Source: Bacteroidia bacterium (lineage in GTDB: Bacteria; Bacteroidota; Bacteroidia; J057; JADKCL01). From it: DNA of 64,000 nt. Under the pieces are notes generated by a model, which did no database searches, was not told the origin of the DNA, and saw only the letters and a list, made by a program, of their open reading frames with translations. Shown here piece by piece: positions 30,387 through 40,396 of this stretch; position 1 is the first letter of the stretch, and each line of letters begins with the position of its first letter. The position numbers and the translations under genes were made by a program. Where the stretch lies: positions 186,001-250,000 of the forward strand of contig JACJYV010000006.1 in NCBI GenBank assembly GCA_020635905.1, read 5' to 3'.

Positions 30387-32921
30387 CTATTCGACCTTCA
30401 GCAGCTTTTGCGTGAAATGTTTACCCTGAAAATTAAATCTAATTAAATATGTTCCAATTGCCAAACGATCCGCCAGATAAAGTTCCTGCGCAAACGCCCC
30501 AGACGGTACCTCACCCTCAAAGGCATTTACCAAAATCCGCCCCATCAAATCAACCACCTCAATTTTGAGCATTCCACCGCTACGCAATTCCAGATTGACC
30601 TGTACCGTTTGAGTGAAAGGGTTGGGATAAATTCTAATTCCGGTCGCCAGGGGATCATCCACCCCGATTCCAGTCAGAGAAATGGTCTGCGAGGTGGTGT
30701 CGGGGCAATACCCGTTATTACTCACGATCAAAACCACGGTGTAGGTGCCGCCTGCAGAATAATTATGGGTGGGATTCTGGGTGGTGCTGGTATTTCCATC
30801 CCCAAAATCCCATTGCCAGGTATTGGCATTGACGGAATTGTCATTAAAAATGACGCTCAGGGCGTTGGAGGAGCTCGAAAAGGAGGCAATGGCCTGGGGC
30901 AGCACGGTTACTTTGACCACTCCCGAAAAAGCGGTCGGGCAGATGGAGTTGGTCAGGCGGGCTCGGTACCAGGTGGTCTGGGTCAGAGGCCCCGTATTGA
31001 TGGAAGGCCCCACCCCGCCAATAGGCGACCAGGCAGTACCGTTAGCAGAAATTTCCCAACCAATATTGCCCATGCTGTTGGAAATGGAAATGGTGGCGCT
31101 TTCGCCCGCACATATGGTATCCGGGCTGGCTGATATGGTTCCCCCCTGATTGGCCGAAACCAGCACAAAGTGCAGCACATTGGTAGTGTCGTTTCCGCAG
31201 GAAGACCCCAGAATGGCGCGCAACCAGGAATTTGGGCTGCCGGGTTGGTAATAAAAAGAGGTTATGCCCGAGGCAACAGGGCTCCAGTTTGAATTGTTTG
31301 TAGAATGCTCCCAGGAAAGCGTACCCACTGAACCCGTCAGGGTAATCAGCACAGAATCTCCTTCACAAACCGAATCTGTGGAGGCACTTGCCACCCCTGC
31401 CACAGCGGCGGGAGAAACCGTTACCGTTTGGGTCGCGGAGATCACGGACGGGCAAAAACCATTGGAAACAACCGCCCGAAAGTATGTGGTTTGGGTTAAT
31501 GGCCCCGAATTGACCGAGCTACCACTACCCGCCAGTGGGCTCCAGATTGTACCGTTCAGCGAGTATTCCCAGGTAATATTTCCCGTTACCCCTCCCACAC
31601 TGATCTGAGTCGAACCGCCCGCACAAACCGAGCCCGGGCTGGCAGAAATGGTCCCCACCTGATTGGGGGTTATGGGCACCACGGTCAGTACATTGGAGGT
31701 GACGGTGCCACAAGGATTGGTCAGTTGTGCACGGTAATAGGTAAGCACGGTGGGTGCATGGTCAAAGGCCGCGGAGGTCACCCCCAGAGAAACCCAGCTG
31801 GTTCCGTTGAGGGAATATTGCCACAAAATGGCCCCGGCAGAGCCTGAAAGATTGAAACTTGCCGTGTCTCCCAGGCAAATGGTATCATTGCTCACACTCG
31901 CGGTACCCGCCACAGCTCCCTGATTGACCGTGATATTCACGGGGTAAGTGATCCCTGTGAGCATGGGATTGCTGGCGTTCACCCTGATCTGGTAACCGGT
32001 CCCGGCAGGAGTTCCTGGCGGAATAGTGCCCGAAATGGTGCCCGAACTCACCGAGTTCAGGGTTCCCAATGTGGCCGGACTGCCGAAATTTCCATTTGCA
32101 TCGGATAACTGGGCCGTAAACACATTCCCGGAATTGATGGTTCCCGTCACGGTAAATGGAATGGAAATGGCCGCCCCCGGGCAATACGTGGTGGGATTGA
32201 GGCTGGTCACCGTAATGGTGCCAGAGGTGCTTCCCGTAATTTTGACATCGTCGATGGCAAAGGCGGGGTCAGAACCCGTGGTTCCGTTGCTGTTCACAAA
32301 GCGAAAACCAAAGCGCAGGGTGCTTTTATTGTCAAAGGCGGCATTGGTGAGGGTGGCCTGGGCCCAGGTCGAACCACCCGAATAATTTGAAATCGGACTG
32401 GTAATCTTGGTCCAGGAAGTGCCGCTGTTGGTGCTGTAATATACTTCGCCATAGTAAGTAGGTCCGCCAGAATTTACCCAGTAAAAGCTGAAATTCACTC
32501 CCGTTAAGCCCGTGGTGGAAACATCTGAGGTCATTCTGGCAAAATTATTCTCAGCGGCCGTACAGAAACCATCAGCAGCCAGAAAGCAGGAATTCAGAAT
32601 CCCGGCATTGGAAGCCGCCGAACTGTTCAGGTGCATGTACTTGCTGGTGGGAAAATTAAAAATACTTGAAGGTTGGGTCGCGGTATTCGGCACGGTAAAG
32701 GTAAAAGGGAAGCCAAAGCAAATGACCGATCCCGATCCACCCGTGTAGGCATTATTCACCACCCAGCTATTTGAGCCGCTGGACAACGAACTCATATCTG
32801 TGGTGTTGAGGGTGAATTGATGGGTTGTTCCCTCAAAATTCTCCGTAAATACTGTGACCTGTGCTGAAAGGGCTGAAAATGCAAGCAAAAGCAATAAAAA
32901 GGAGGTAATAGTTCTTTTCAT
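30387..32921 (-). CDS. T9SS-sorted surface protein with four Ig-like repeats and a PKD domain
   Basis: 844 residues, a shorter paralogue of its downstream neighbour. Signal peptide to LSAQ; N-terminal region with TENFEGTTHQFTLNTTDM and WVVNNAYTGG shared with the neighbour; the FTAQLSDANGNFGSP linker; four Ig-like modules (TICLGDTA, VCAGGSTQ, VCEGDSVL, TICAGESAT); PKD with WQWDFGDGNTSTTQNP; and a T9SS sorting domain IRIYPNPFTQTVQVNLELRSGG... KLLKVE, whose middle (RSGGMLKIEVVDLMGRILVNAFEGEVPSG) is nearly the same as in the M4 peptidase. So sorting domains have been swapped or copied between cargo genes. Function: adhesion or surface binding, inferred. Confidence 0.88.
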   Translation of the reverse strand: MKRTITSFLLLLLAFSALSAQVTVFTENFEGTTHQFTLNTTDMSSLSSGSNSWVVNNAYTGGSGSVICFGFPFTFTVPNTATQPSSIFNFPTSKYMHLNSSAASNAGILNSCFLAADGFCTAAENNFARMTSDVSTTGLTGVNFSFYWVNSGGPTYYGEVYYSTNSGTSWTKITSPISNYSGGSTWAQATLTNAAFDNKSTLRFGFRFVNSNGTTGSDPAFAIDDVKITGSTSGTITVTSLNPTTYCPGAAISIPFTVTGTINSGNVFTAQLSDANGNFGSPATLGTLNSVSSGTISGTIPPGTPAGTGYQIRVNASNPMLTGITYPVNITVNQGAVAGTASVSNDTICLGDTASFNLSGSAGAILWQYSLNGTSWVSLGVTSAAFDHAPTVLTYYRAQLTNPCGTVTSNVLTVVPITPNQVGTISASPGSVCAGGSTQISVGGVTGNITWEYSLNGTIWSPLAGSGSSVNSGPLTQTTYFRAVVSNGFCPSVISATQTVTVSPAAVAGVASASTDSVCEGDSVLITLTGSVGTLSWEHSTNNSNWSPVASGITSFYYQPGSPNSWLRAILGSSCGNDTTNVLHFVLVSANQGGTISASPDTICAGESATISISNSMGNIGWEISANGTAWSPIGGVGPSINTGPLTQTTWYRARLTNSICPTAFSGVVKVTVLPQAIASFSSSSNALSVIFNDNSVNANTWQWDFGDGNTSTTQNPTHNYSAGGTYTVVLIVSNNGYCPDTTSQTISLTGIGVDDPLATGIRIYPNPFTQTVQVNLELRSGGMLKIEVVDLMGRILVNAFEGEVPSGAFAQELYLADRLAIGTYLIRFNFQGKHFTQKLLKVE

Positions 32922-32955
32922 AAAGGGGTGTGAATTAACATTAAAAAATACACAA

Positions 32956-32997
32956 AACCCTCCGCTTTTCCAACCAGAGTCAGAAAAGCGGAGGGTT
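32956..32997 (-). terminator. Terminator of the M4 peptidase gene
   Basis: Perfect 15-bp stem AACCCTCCGCTTTTC (32956-32970) and GAAAAGCGGAGGGTT (32983-32997). On the minus strand it is followed by TTTTGTGTATTTTTT. It lies 24 bp past the peptidase stop and ahead of the next cargo gene. Confidence 0.85.
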
Positions 32998-33020
32998 CCT
33001 TTAACCTGCTGATCAAAAGC

Positions 33021-36000
33021 TTAATTCACCTTCAGCAGCTTTTTGCTGTAACGTTTCCCGTTAAAGGTAAAATTCATCAGGTAAGGTCCATCTGCCAGTT
33101 GATCAGCCAGATTAAACTCCTCCACAAAAGTCCCGGCAGGAACCTCGCCTTCAAAAGCTTTCACCAAAACCCTTCCCAGCAGGTCGGAAAGCTCAATTTT
33201 GAGCACTCCCCCACTGCGCAAATCCAGACTAACCTGCACCGATTGGTTGAAGGGGTTGGGATAGATTTGATTCAGACCAAAGTCATTTTCCTCAATTCCC
33301 ACAAACTCAACCGCCACATCCTTGGTCACGGTATCACTGCACCCGTTGGCATTGGTCACAATCAGGGTCACGGAGTAATTTCCGTTGGCGCCGTAGGTAT
33401 GAACGGGATTTTGCTGGGTGGAGCTGTTGCCATCCCCAAACGACCAGTCCCAGGTCGTGCCTGTGCCGGTCAGATCGGTAAAGGTAGCGTCCAGGTTATT
33501 GGTGGTAAAGGAAAAGTCCGCCACGGGATTGGCGTTCACCGTCACCGTGACCGCCGACGAAGTCGCGTCGCAGCCATTGGCATCCGTAACCATCACGTCA
33601 TAATTTCCTGAAGCGGTCACCACCACAGATTGAGTGGTTGCTCCATTGGACCAAAGCCAGCTCGTGCCATTGCTGGCGGTCAGTTCCACTGATTCTCCGT
33701 CACAGAAGGCCAGAGGACCATTGGCGGTGATGGTTGCAGGTACCGGCTGATTCACAGTCACCGGGGTGGCGGCTGATGTGGCCGAACAACCGTTGGCATT
33801 GGTAACTGTGACGGAATAATTTCCAGATTGAGTCGAGGTAATACTGCTGGTGGTGGCCCCGTTCGACCAGAGGAAGCTGGTTCCGCCCGTAGCCGTCAGC
33901 ACTACTGAGCCTCCATCGCAGAAGGTGGTGGGGCCAGAGGCGGTAATATTGGCGGTCGCAGGCGCATTCACCGTTACCACTGCATTGGCAGAAGTGGCGG
34001 TACAACCGCCCGGGAAGGTTACGGTTACGGAGTAAGTCCCCGTATTCATCACGGAAATGCTTTGCGTGGTGGCCCCGTTGCTCCAGAGATAAGCGGTACC
34101 TGCGGTTGCAGTCAGCACCAGGGTATCTCCCTGGCAAATCGAAGAGTTACCAGCCGGGGTGATGTTGGCTTGCGGCGTATTCGAAACTGTGGTGGTAACC
34201 GGGGCCGAAGTCCCAGTACATCCGTTTCCATCCGTAACTGTCACAGTAAAAGTGCCCGAAGTGGTGACCGTGATGGATTGGGTGGTCGCTCCGTTAGACC
34301 AGTTGTAGGCAGAAGCCGTGCTGGCGGTCAAAACGACACTATTGCCCGGGCAGATGGTGGTCGGTCCATTGGCAGTAATGGTGGGGGTCGGCGGTGCATT
34401 TACGGTTACCTGGGTTGCCGAAGAGGTGGCCGAACAGCCAGAAGAATTGGTCACAGTTACAGTGTAAGAACCCGAGGTGGTCACGGTAATGGATTGCGAG
34501 GTGGCACCCGTTGACCAGAGATAAGAGGTTCCGCTGGTCGCGGTCAGGGTCACGCTGCCGCCCTGACAGAAACTGGTGGCTCCGCCCGCAGAGATATTGG
34601 CAGTGGCCGGGGCATTGACCGCCACGGAAACGGGGGCGGAAGTGGCGCTGCAATTGCTGGAATTGGTCACGGTTACGGAGTAATTTCCGGTCGAATTTAC
34701 CACAATGGACTGGGTGGTTGCCCCGGTGGACCAGAGGTAAGAACTGCCCGAACTGGCGGTCAGGGTTACGGTGCTGCCCTGGCAGAAAGTCGTAGGTCCA
34801 CTGGCCGAAATGGTGGCTGTGGGGTTTTGGTTTACAGTAACCACTGTCCCGGCAGAGGTAGCTGAGCAGCCTGCGGCGCTGGTTACGGTTACCGAATAGG
34901 TACCTGCGGTGCTGACGGTGATGCTCTGGGTGGTAGCCCCGGTTGACCAAAGCCAGGAACTTGCTGAGGGTGCGCTCAGAGTCACGCTGCCGCCCTGACA
35001 GAAGGTGGTGGGACCGCCAGCAGTAATGGTGGTTGAAGGCAGTGAATTCACAGTTACAAATACCGCACTGGAGGTTTTGCTGCAATTATTCGCGTTGGTC
35101 ACGGTGACAGAATAGGAACCTCCCGTGGTCACGGTGATGGACTGTGTGGTTGCCCCGTTCGACCACAACCAGGAAGTGGCTGAACTTGCGGTCAGGGTGA
35201 CGCTGCCGCCCTGGCAGAAGGTGGTGGGCCCGCTGGCCGATATGGAAGCGGTGGGCAGGGAATTTACCGTCACACTCACTGCGGAAGAAGTGGCGCTGCA
35301 TCCACTGGAATTGGTCACTGAGACCGAATAGCTACCTGCCGTACTTACTGTGATAGATTGGGTGGTGGCCCCGGTGGACCAAAGGTAAGATGAGCCTGAA
35401 TTTGCGGTCAGGATCACGCTGCCTCCTGAACAGAAAGTGGTCGGCCCGCCAGGTGTGATGCTGGCCGTGGGAGGAGCACTTACGGTCACCGAAGTCGCAG
35501 AGGAAGTAGCGCTGCAATTTCCAGTGGTCACGGTTACGGAGTAATTTCCGGTCGAATTGACCACGATAGATTGAGTGGTGGCTCCAGTGGACCACAAATA
35601 GGAACTGCCCGAATTGGCGGTGAGGGTCACGCTGCCGCCCTGGCAAAAGGTGGTGGGGCCACTGGGGGTAATGGTGGCGGAGCCACCTGAATTCACGGTT
35701 ACCGTGACTGCGCTGGAGGTTGCCGAACAGCCACTGGAATTGGTGACTGTCACCGTATAATTGCCGCTGGTGGTGACGGTGATCGCCTGGGTGGTGGCCC
35801 CGTTGGACCAACTGTAACTGCTGCCTGCGGTAGAGGTAAGAGTAACTGATCCGCCCGTGCAGAAGGTGGTGGGGCCGCCAGCCGTAATGTTGGCCGTGGG
35901 CAACGGATTGACGGTTACGGCAGTGGGAAGGGATGTTTTACTGCATCCATTGCCATTGGTGACCGTCACGGTATAATTTCCGCTGCTGGTTACGGTAATT

Positions 36001-39000
36001 GACTTGGTGGTGGCACCCGTTGACCAGAGGTAAGAGGAAGAAGTGGTCGCGGTCAGCACCACGCTTCCCCCCTGACAGAAGGTCAGGGGACCGTTGGCTG
36101 TGATATTGGCGGTTGGAGCCGAATTTACGGTCACGCTCACTGCCGTTGAAGTGGCCGAACAACCATTTGCATCGGTCACGGTGCAGGTGTAATTGCCTGA
36201 AGTGGTCACCGTAATGGAAGAGGTGGTTGCGCCATTGGACCAGAGATAAGAGGTTCCGCCCGTTGCACTCAGGGTCACGCTGCCGCCCGAACAGAAGGTG
36301 GTGGGCCCCGAGGGCGTTACCACCGCCGAAGGCACCTGATTTACGGTGGCAGTTACAACCGTTCTTTCGCTGATGCAGGAAGAAGGTTGAATCTCCCAGT
36401 CATAGAAAAAGTAGTAGAATCCGGGTTGCCCGGCGTCGCTTCCTGTGATGGAAACCAATCCAGCCAGGGTATAGGGATAAACTGCTCCCGAATTATTGCG
36501 GTACAGGTCGATTGCGCTGTTAGGCGACAATCCCAGTTCGTAGCCAGCACCTGGTACCAGATCAAAATTGAGGGTTACCCGCGATTGACCTGAAGGAATA
36601 TTGACTGTGGTATCCTTGATCAGAGACCCCAGACTGGTCCGCCACTCAATGGTGCGGTTACCTGCAGTTTGGGCATATACCAAAACAGAGACCAATTTAC
36701 AGGAGGATGCAACGTCAAAAAAGAGGTTGCGGGTGTTGTTGGTAAAATTACTTCCCGTGCCAAAGTTATTGGTGGGCGGTCCGACTTTTTGAGTGGTTTG
36801 TGGAACCTCCTCTTCCACGTAGTAGTCGGTGGTGGTTGATATGACCGGGGTGGTAAAAGAGGAACCCGTTCCTACGGGAGTGGTCCCATTTTGGGTATCA
36901 TACCATTTGAAAGGTCCGGATCCTGTTGCGTTTAAGGTGGCAGTGCCTGTTCCACAAATTGAAGCGCCAGTGGCGGCTGGTCCCGCGGGTTTATTCACGG
37001 TAACATACGCAACCTTAATCATGGTATCGGCTCCAATACTGTTGACCGTAGCCAGGGTCACGGTGTAAACTCCGTTTGATGTATAGGTATGGATTGGATT
37101 TTGTAAAGTGGACAAAGATCCGTCCCCAAAATCCCAATGCCATGAATTCGCCCCCCCGGTGGTCAGGTCAGAAAACTGAATAATCCCTGAGCAGGTAGTG
37201 GTTTTATCCGCTTCAAAGTCGGTGCTTGGAGGTGAATTTGGCATTACGCAGGTCCAGTTCAATTGAAATCCGGTTCCATTTACGAACGGATCCGAAAATT
37301 GACGAAGGGTGACAGATCCTGTTGTACTGGTTATCGTCCCGCCATTAGGAAGGGTATTTCCTGTATATGAACCAATCAGCGGACTTGCGGTGGATGGTCC
37401 GTCGTAAATGTAGAGGAAGTCATAATTTGCTTCAAAATCAAACGACTGAAAGGTCAAAACCACGGAAGAGGCCCCGGGAGGAGATATTGTAATCGCGGTA
37501 TTGGTATTGTCCTGGTAATTGGCTGAGGGGCCGCCTGAATCAAACAGGGTACCCGAACAGGAGGTTTGCAATCCGTTGGGACCGCTTGGATTGAGATTGA
37601 CGCTGCAGGAGATATTCGAATCCACGTGCACATAAGCCACTTTGAGCATGGTATCGTTTCCACAAGCCCCACCGTTGGCAATCAGGCTGACGGTGTAGGT
37701 GCCCCAGGTCGCATAAACGTGGGTGGGTGAAGCGACTGTACTGGTGTTTCCATCCCCAAAATCCCAGGTATAGGTCCCGGCGTTGGTAGAAAGGTTGGAA
37801 AAATTCGCCGTGGCGGGAATGGAGCAGAAGTTGGCCGCATCAACTGTGAAATCAGAGTTAACGGCATAAGAGAACGGACCTCCCACTCCCACTGCATACC
37901 AGGCATTGGTGGTGGCAATCACTTCGGGACTGCAAGGACCGTACAAATCAATCGCGGCCTGAATGGCATAATAACGGGCATCCGCGTATTGAGAATTGGG
38001 AGTCAGGTAAACCGTGAGGTTCCTGAAGGCGATTTTGGAAGCTTTCAGAGTCCCCTGGCCGGTCACGCTGTATGAATTACTGTTGTCATTCGTGCCAGAT
38101 CCTCCCTGAGACAAGAGGTAAAACCAGAAATTCTGCACGCCTGAATTATAGTGAACCCCTCCATTATCTCCTGTGCCCGTGTACCACATGTTTCCCAAAT
38201 AGGTATCGGGCTGGCTGAACTGATTGGGATTGGCCATATTCCGTATCCCGCCCCCGCCCGGGGTCATATCCTCCCCGATCTTCCAGTTCCAGTTGGAGGG
38301 GCGGCCAAATTTTTCCACGTTGGTTCCCTGGATATCGCTGAAAGACTCATTCAAAGCTCCTGACTCGTAGGAATAAGTGAGGTTAGCTGAAAATGTGGTC
38401 AGACCGTGGCCAATTTCGTGACCCGCCACGTCAATCGCGGTCAGGGGAGTGAATGTGGTGCCGTTTCCGTCTCCATATCGCATCCGTTGTCCATCCCAGG
38501 AAGCATTATTATAATTGGTACTGTAATGCACATAGCTCAACAGTTTATAGCCCGAACCATTGATACTGTTGCGTCCATGCACGTTCAGGAGATAATCATA
38601 GGTCATTTCTGCCCCCCAATGGGCGTCAGTGGCAACCTCATCCTGGTCGGCATTCACATTATTCCAAACGTTATTGCCATCTGTAAAATCAACTGCGCTG
38701 CCAAAATTGGTGGATTTATTCAGGTCATAGGTCTCAATGCCAAGTCCACGGCCAGATTCACGCAGGCGATAGGTTGAGCCTGTAAAATCTGCCACCATAG
38801 GCTGGGTTCCGCTGTATCGGGTTACTGCAGATCCCGTCACGTCGGCAGTATGAATGCGGTTGATTTTCCAGTTAATATTTCCATTCTGGGCATCCACGAA
38901 GATGTATTCACGGGATTCAGGCTGGTGAGCGTAAACATCAAATTTCCAGGCCAGTTTAAAATTGCCCTGGTCATAATTTCCCTGATCTGGCACAATTACC

Positions 39001-39557
39001 AATTCTCCTTTCGGGAAATAAGTGGCAGAGAAATCATCTTCCTGATACCTAAGGGCGGCTTCCTCGCCAGGAACCTGCCATTTGTACAATTGGGCACCTA
39101 CGTGATCGAGGGCTTTTTGCAAGGCCTGGGCTTCAGACAGGGCAGGCGAAACACTGAGGGAAAGGGGAAGATAAATTTCACCATTCACTGAAACCACCTT
39201 GCTCCCACGTGCGTGAGCCAGATAATTCGCTCCTTCCACTGGCACGCCCTGATAAGTTTGCTGCATGCGGTAGTGGGTGAGTCCCAACTCATCCCGCTCG
39301 GATTTCATCAGAACCAGATTATCCTCTGCCTGCATGTGCAGATTGTGGCGGATCCATTTGGGAAAATATTGATAGGGAATCTCAGAACCCGAACGCATGC
39401 GGATGTGTTTGGGAGCAGCCGAACGACTGGAAAGCCAGATTTCCTCCGCGTTTGGAACCAGGTCATTCGCCTGGCTACCTTTGAGTACATCCTGAGAAAA
39501 AAGAGAACTGGCACTTGTCAATACAAAGACCAGCAAGGCAAAATAGTTTTTTTTCAT
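33021..39557 (-). CDS. Giant M4 (thermolysin-like) metallopeptidase with 13 Ig-like repeats, T9SS cargo
   Basis: 2178 residues. Signal peptide to about 21; FTP/PepSY propeptide (about 75-235); M4 catalytic domain (about 240-560) with zinc ligands H380 and H384 in GHEIGHG, catalytic E381, third ligand E404 in ALNESFSD, and H469 in GVHYNSG, all intact. Then PKD (TWDFGDGNTSTV), a CUB-like domain (FDFEANYDFLYIYDG), a second PKD (WHWDFGDGSLST), an Ig-like piece with YYVEEE, 13 tandem Ig-like repeats of about 72 residues, a third PKD and a type A T9SS sorting domain (NQIYPNPFNQSVQVSLDL... KLLKVN). Secreted protease for nutrient breakdown or surface processing, inferred. Larger than ordinary M4 enzymes by the repeat array. 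Confidence 0.93.
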   Translation of the reverse strand: MKKNYFALLVFVLTSASSLFSQDVLKGSQANDLVPNAEEIWLSSRSAAPKHIRMRSGSEIPYQYFPKWIRHNLHMQAEDNLVLMKSERDELGLTHYRMQQTYQGVPVEGANYLAHARGSKVVSVNGEIYLPLSLSVSPALSEAQALQKALDHVGAQLYKWQVPGEEAALRYQEDDFSATYFPKGELVIVPDQGNYDQGNFKLAWKFDVYAHQPESREYIFVDAQNGNINWKINRIHTADVTGSAVTRYSGTQPMVADFTGSTYRLRESGRGLGIETYDLNKSTNFGSAVDFTDGNNVWNNVNADQDEVATDAHWGAEMTYDYLLNVHGRNSINGSGYKLLSYVHYSTNYNNASWDGQRMRYGDGNGTTFTPLTAIDVAGHEIGHGLTTFSANLTYSYESGALNESFSDIQGTNVEKFGRPSNWNWKIGEDMTPGGGGIRNMANPNQFSQPDTYLGNMWYTGTGDNGGVHYNSGVQNFWFYLLSQGGSGTNDNSNSYSVTGQGTLKASKIAFRNLTVYLTPNSQYADARYYAIQAAIDLYGPCSPEVIATTNAWYAVGVGGPFSYAVNSDFTVDAANFCSIPATANFSNLSTNAGTYTWDFGDGNTSTVASPTHVYATWGTYTVSLIANGGACGNDTMLKVAYVHVDSNISCSVNLNPSGPNGLQTSCSGTLFDSGGPSANYQDNTNTAITISPPGASSVVLTFQSFDFEANYDFLYIYDGPSTASPLIGSYTGNTLPNGGTITSTTGSVTLRQFSDPFVNGTGFQLNWTCVMPNSPPSTDFEADKTTTCSGIIQFSDLTTGGANSWHWDFGDGSLSTLQNPIHTYTSNGVYTVTLATVNSIGADTMIKVAYVTVNKPAGPAATGASICGTGTATLNATGSGPFKWYDTQNGTTPVGTGSSFTTPVISTTTDYYVEEEVPQTTQKVGPPTNNFGTGSNFTNNTRNLFFDVASSCKLVSVLVYAQTAGNRTIEWRTSLGSLIKDTTVNIPSGQSRVTLNFDLVPGAGYELGLSPNSAIDLYRNNSGAVYPYTLAGLVSITGSDAGQPGFYYFFYDWEIQPSSCISERTVVTATVNQVPSAVVTPSGPTTFCSGGSVTLSATGGTSYLWSNGATTSSITVTTSGNYTCTVTDANGCSATSTAVSVTVNSAPTANITANGPLTFCQGGSVVLTATTSSSYLWSTGATTKSITVTSSGNYTVTVTNGNGCSKTSLPTAVTVNPLPTANITAGGPTTFCTGGSVTLTSTAGSSYSWSNGATTQAITVTTSGNYTVTVTNSSGCSATSSAVTVTVNSGGSATITPSGPTTFCQGGSVTLTANSGSSYLWSTGATTQSIVVNSTGNYSVTVTTGNCSATSSATSVTVSAPPTASITPGGPTTFCSGGSVILTANSGSSYLWSTGATTQSITVSTAGSYSVSVTNSSGCSATSSAVSVTVNSLPTASISASGPTTFCQGGSVTLTASSATSWLWSNGATTQSITVTTGGSYSVTVTNANNCSKTSSAVFVTVNSLPSTTITAGGPTTFCQGGSVTLSAPSASSWLWSTGATTQSITVSTAGTYSVTVTSAAGCSATSAGTVVTVNQNPTATISASGPTTFCQGSTVTLTASSGSSYLWSTGATTQSIVVNSTGNYSVTVTNSSNCSATSAPVSVAVNAPATANISAGGATSFCQGGSVTLTATSGTSYLWSTGATSQSITVTTSGSYTVTVTNSSGCSATSSATQVTVNAPPTPTITANGPTTICPGNSVVLTASTASAYNWSNGATTQSITVTTSGTFTVTVTDGNGCTGTSAPVTTTVSNTPQANITPAGNSSICQGDTLVLTATAGTAYLWSNGATTQSISVMNTGTYSVTVTFPGGCTATSANAVVTVNAPATANITASGPTTFCDGGSVVLTATGGTSFLWSNGATTSSITSTQSGNYSVTVTNANGCSATSAATPVTVNQPVPATITANGPLAFCDGESVELTASNGTSWLWSNGATTQSVVVTASGNYDVMVTDANGCDATSSAVTVTVNANPVADFSFTTNNLDATFTDLTGTGTTWDWSFGDGNSSTQQNPVHTYGANGNYSVTLIVTNANGCSDTVTKDVAVEFVGIEENDFGLNQIYPNPFNQSVQVSLDLRSGGVLKIELSDLLGRVLVKAFEGEVPAGTFVEEFNLADQLADGPYLMNFTFNGKRYSKKLLKVN
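33534..36335 (-). repeat. Thirteen tandem ~216-bp repeats inside the M4 peptidase gene
   Basis: Each unit encodes an Ig-like module with the order I-GPTTFC-GGSVTLTA, Y-WS(T/N)GATTQSI-V, and Y-VTVT--GCSATS. The central units are nearly identical at DNA level, which points to recent unequal recombination; the outer units are more diverged. Copy number probably varies between strains. Confidence 0.9.
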
Positions 39558-39716
39558 TTCCCAATTTTGATTATTCCACCAATAAACCCCGGGTGGGGCT
39601 TTTTCACTTAGTTAAGTTTGTTGTGGAACCGATTTATTCCGACATAAACCGTCCCGAAAGTCAGAGAGAGAATCAATTCCGGTTGCAGAAAGTTACGAAG
39701 AAAGAGGATAATAAAA
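39558..39716. other. Spacer between the M4 gene and the ribosomal cluster terminator
   Basis: About 160 bp with a small GC-rich palindrome ACCCCGGGTGGGG (near 39585). No clear TAnnTTTG promoter for the M4 gene was found. Confidence 0.4.
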
Positions 39717-39743
39717 AATGGCTGCCGCAAAGCGACAGCCATT
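39717..39743 (-). terminator. Terminator of the ribosomal protein cluster
   Basis: Stem AATGGCTG (39717-39724) and CAGCCATT (39736-39743) with further pairing inside; on the minus strand a TTTTTTA run follows. 28 bp past the rplQ stop. The only terminator seen in the 17.9-kb cluster. Confidence 0.88.
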
Positions 39744-39770
39744 AATTCGGGGTTATGCCAGAAAGAGCAA

Positions 39771-40346
39771 TTACTCTTTGGAGGCAGTTTCTTCATCGCC
39801 ACCTTCTTCGGTTGCGGGAGCATCTTCAGCCTGTGCTTCAGGAGCGGTTTCGGCGGGAGCTTCTTCCACAACTGCAGTTTCAACCACCTCTTTGGCTTTG
39901 GCAGCAGGAGCCTCAGCTTTGGGCTTGGTGGAAGATTTGCCGCGGCGGCTTTTCTTCTTCTTGGGAGAATCCTGGATGAATTCGTTGAAGTCAACAAATT
40001 CGATCAGGGCCATTTCAGCAGAGTCACCCTGACGGGTTCCCAGTTTCAGAATACGGGTATATCCACCGGGACGGTCACCAATTTTGGTGGCAACTGCTCC
40101 AAACAGTTCATTCACTGCTTCTTTGTCCTGCAGGTAAGCAAAGACGGTACGACGTGAATGGGTGGTGTTGTCCCGTGACTTGGTTACCAGGGGCTCAATA
40201 TAAACGCGGAGCGCTTTGGCTTTGGCCAGGGTCGTAATGACTCGTTTCTTATCGCTTTTAATCAGGGAAGAAGCCATGTTTGCCAGCATCGCCTTGCGGT
40301 GAGCTGTCTTTCTTCCGAGTTGATTAAATTTCTTACCGTTTCTCAT
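39771..40346 (-). CDS. rplQ: 50S ribosomal protein L17 with long acidic tail
   Basis: 191 residues. Residues 1 to about 120 are L17 (RNGKKFNQLGRKTAHRKAMLANMASSLI, then YTRILKLGTRQGDSAEMALIEFV). The C-terminus adds about 65 residues: a basic KKKKSRRGK stretch and an Ala/Glu/Pro-rich acidic tail. Bacterial L17 is usually near 120-130 residues. Last gene of the cluster, 50 nt after rpoA. Confidence 0.97.
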   Translation of the reverse strand: MRNGKKFNQLGRKTAHRKAMLANMASSLIKSDKKRVITTLAKAKALRVYIEPLVTKSRDNTTHSRRTVFAYLQDKEAVNELFGAVATKIGDRPGGYTRILKLGTRQGDSAEMALIEFVDFNEFIQDSPKKKKSRRGKSSTKPKAEAPAAKAKEVVETAVVEEAPAETAPEAQAEDAPATEEGGDEETASKE

Positions 40347-40396
40347 TGTATTACTTATTTCAATGCCCCGGACTCATCGCCAAAGGCCAATTAATA

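Noticed and set aside
33099..34514. Plus-strand ORFs opposite the repeat part of the M4 gene
   Set aside because: Repeat-derived shadows without family features.
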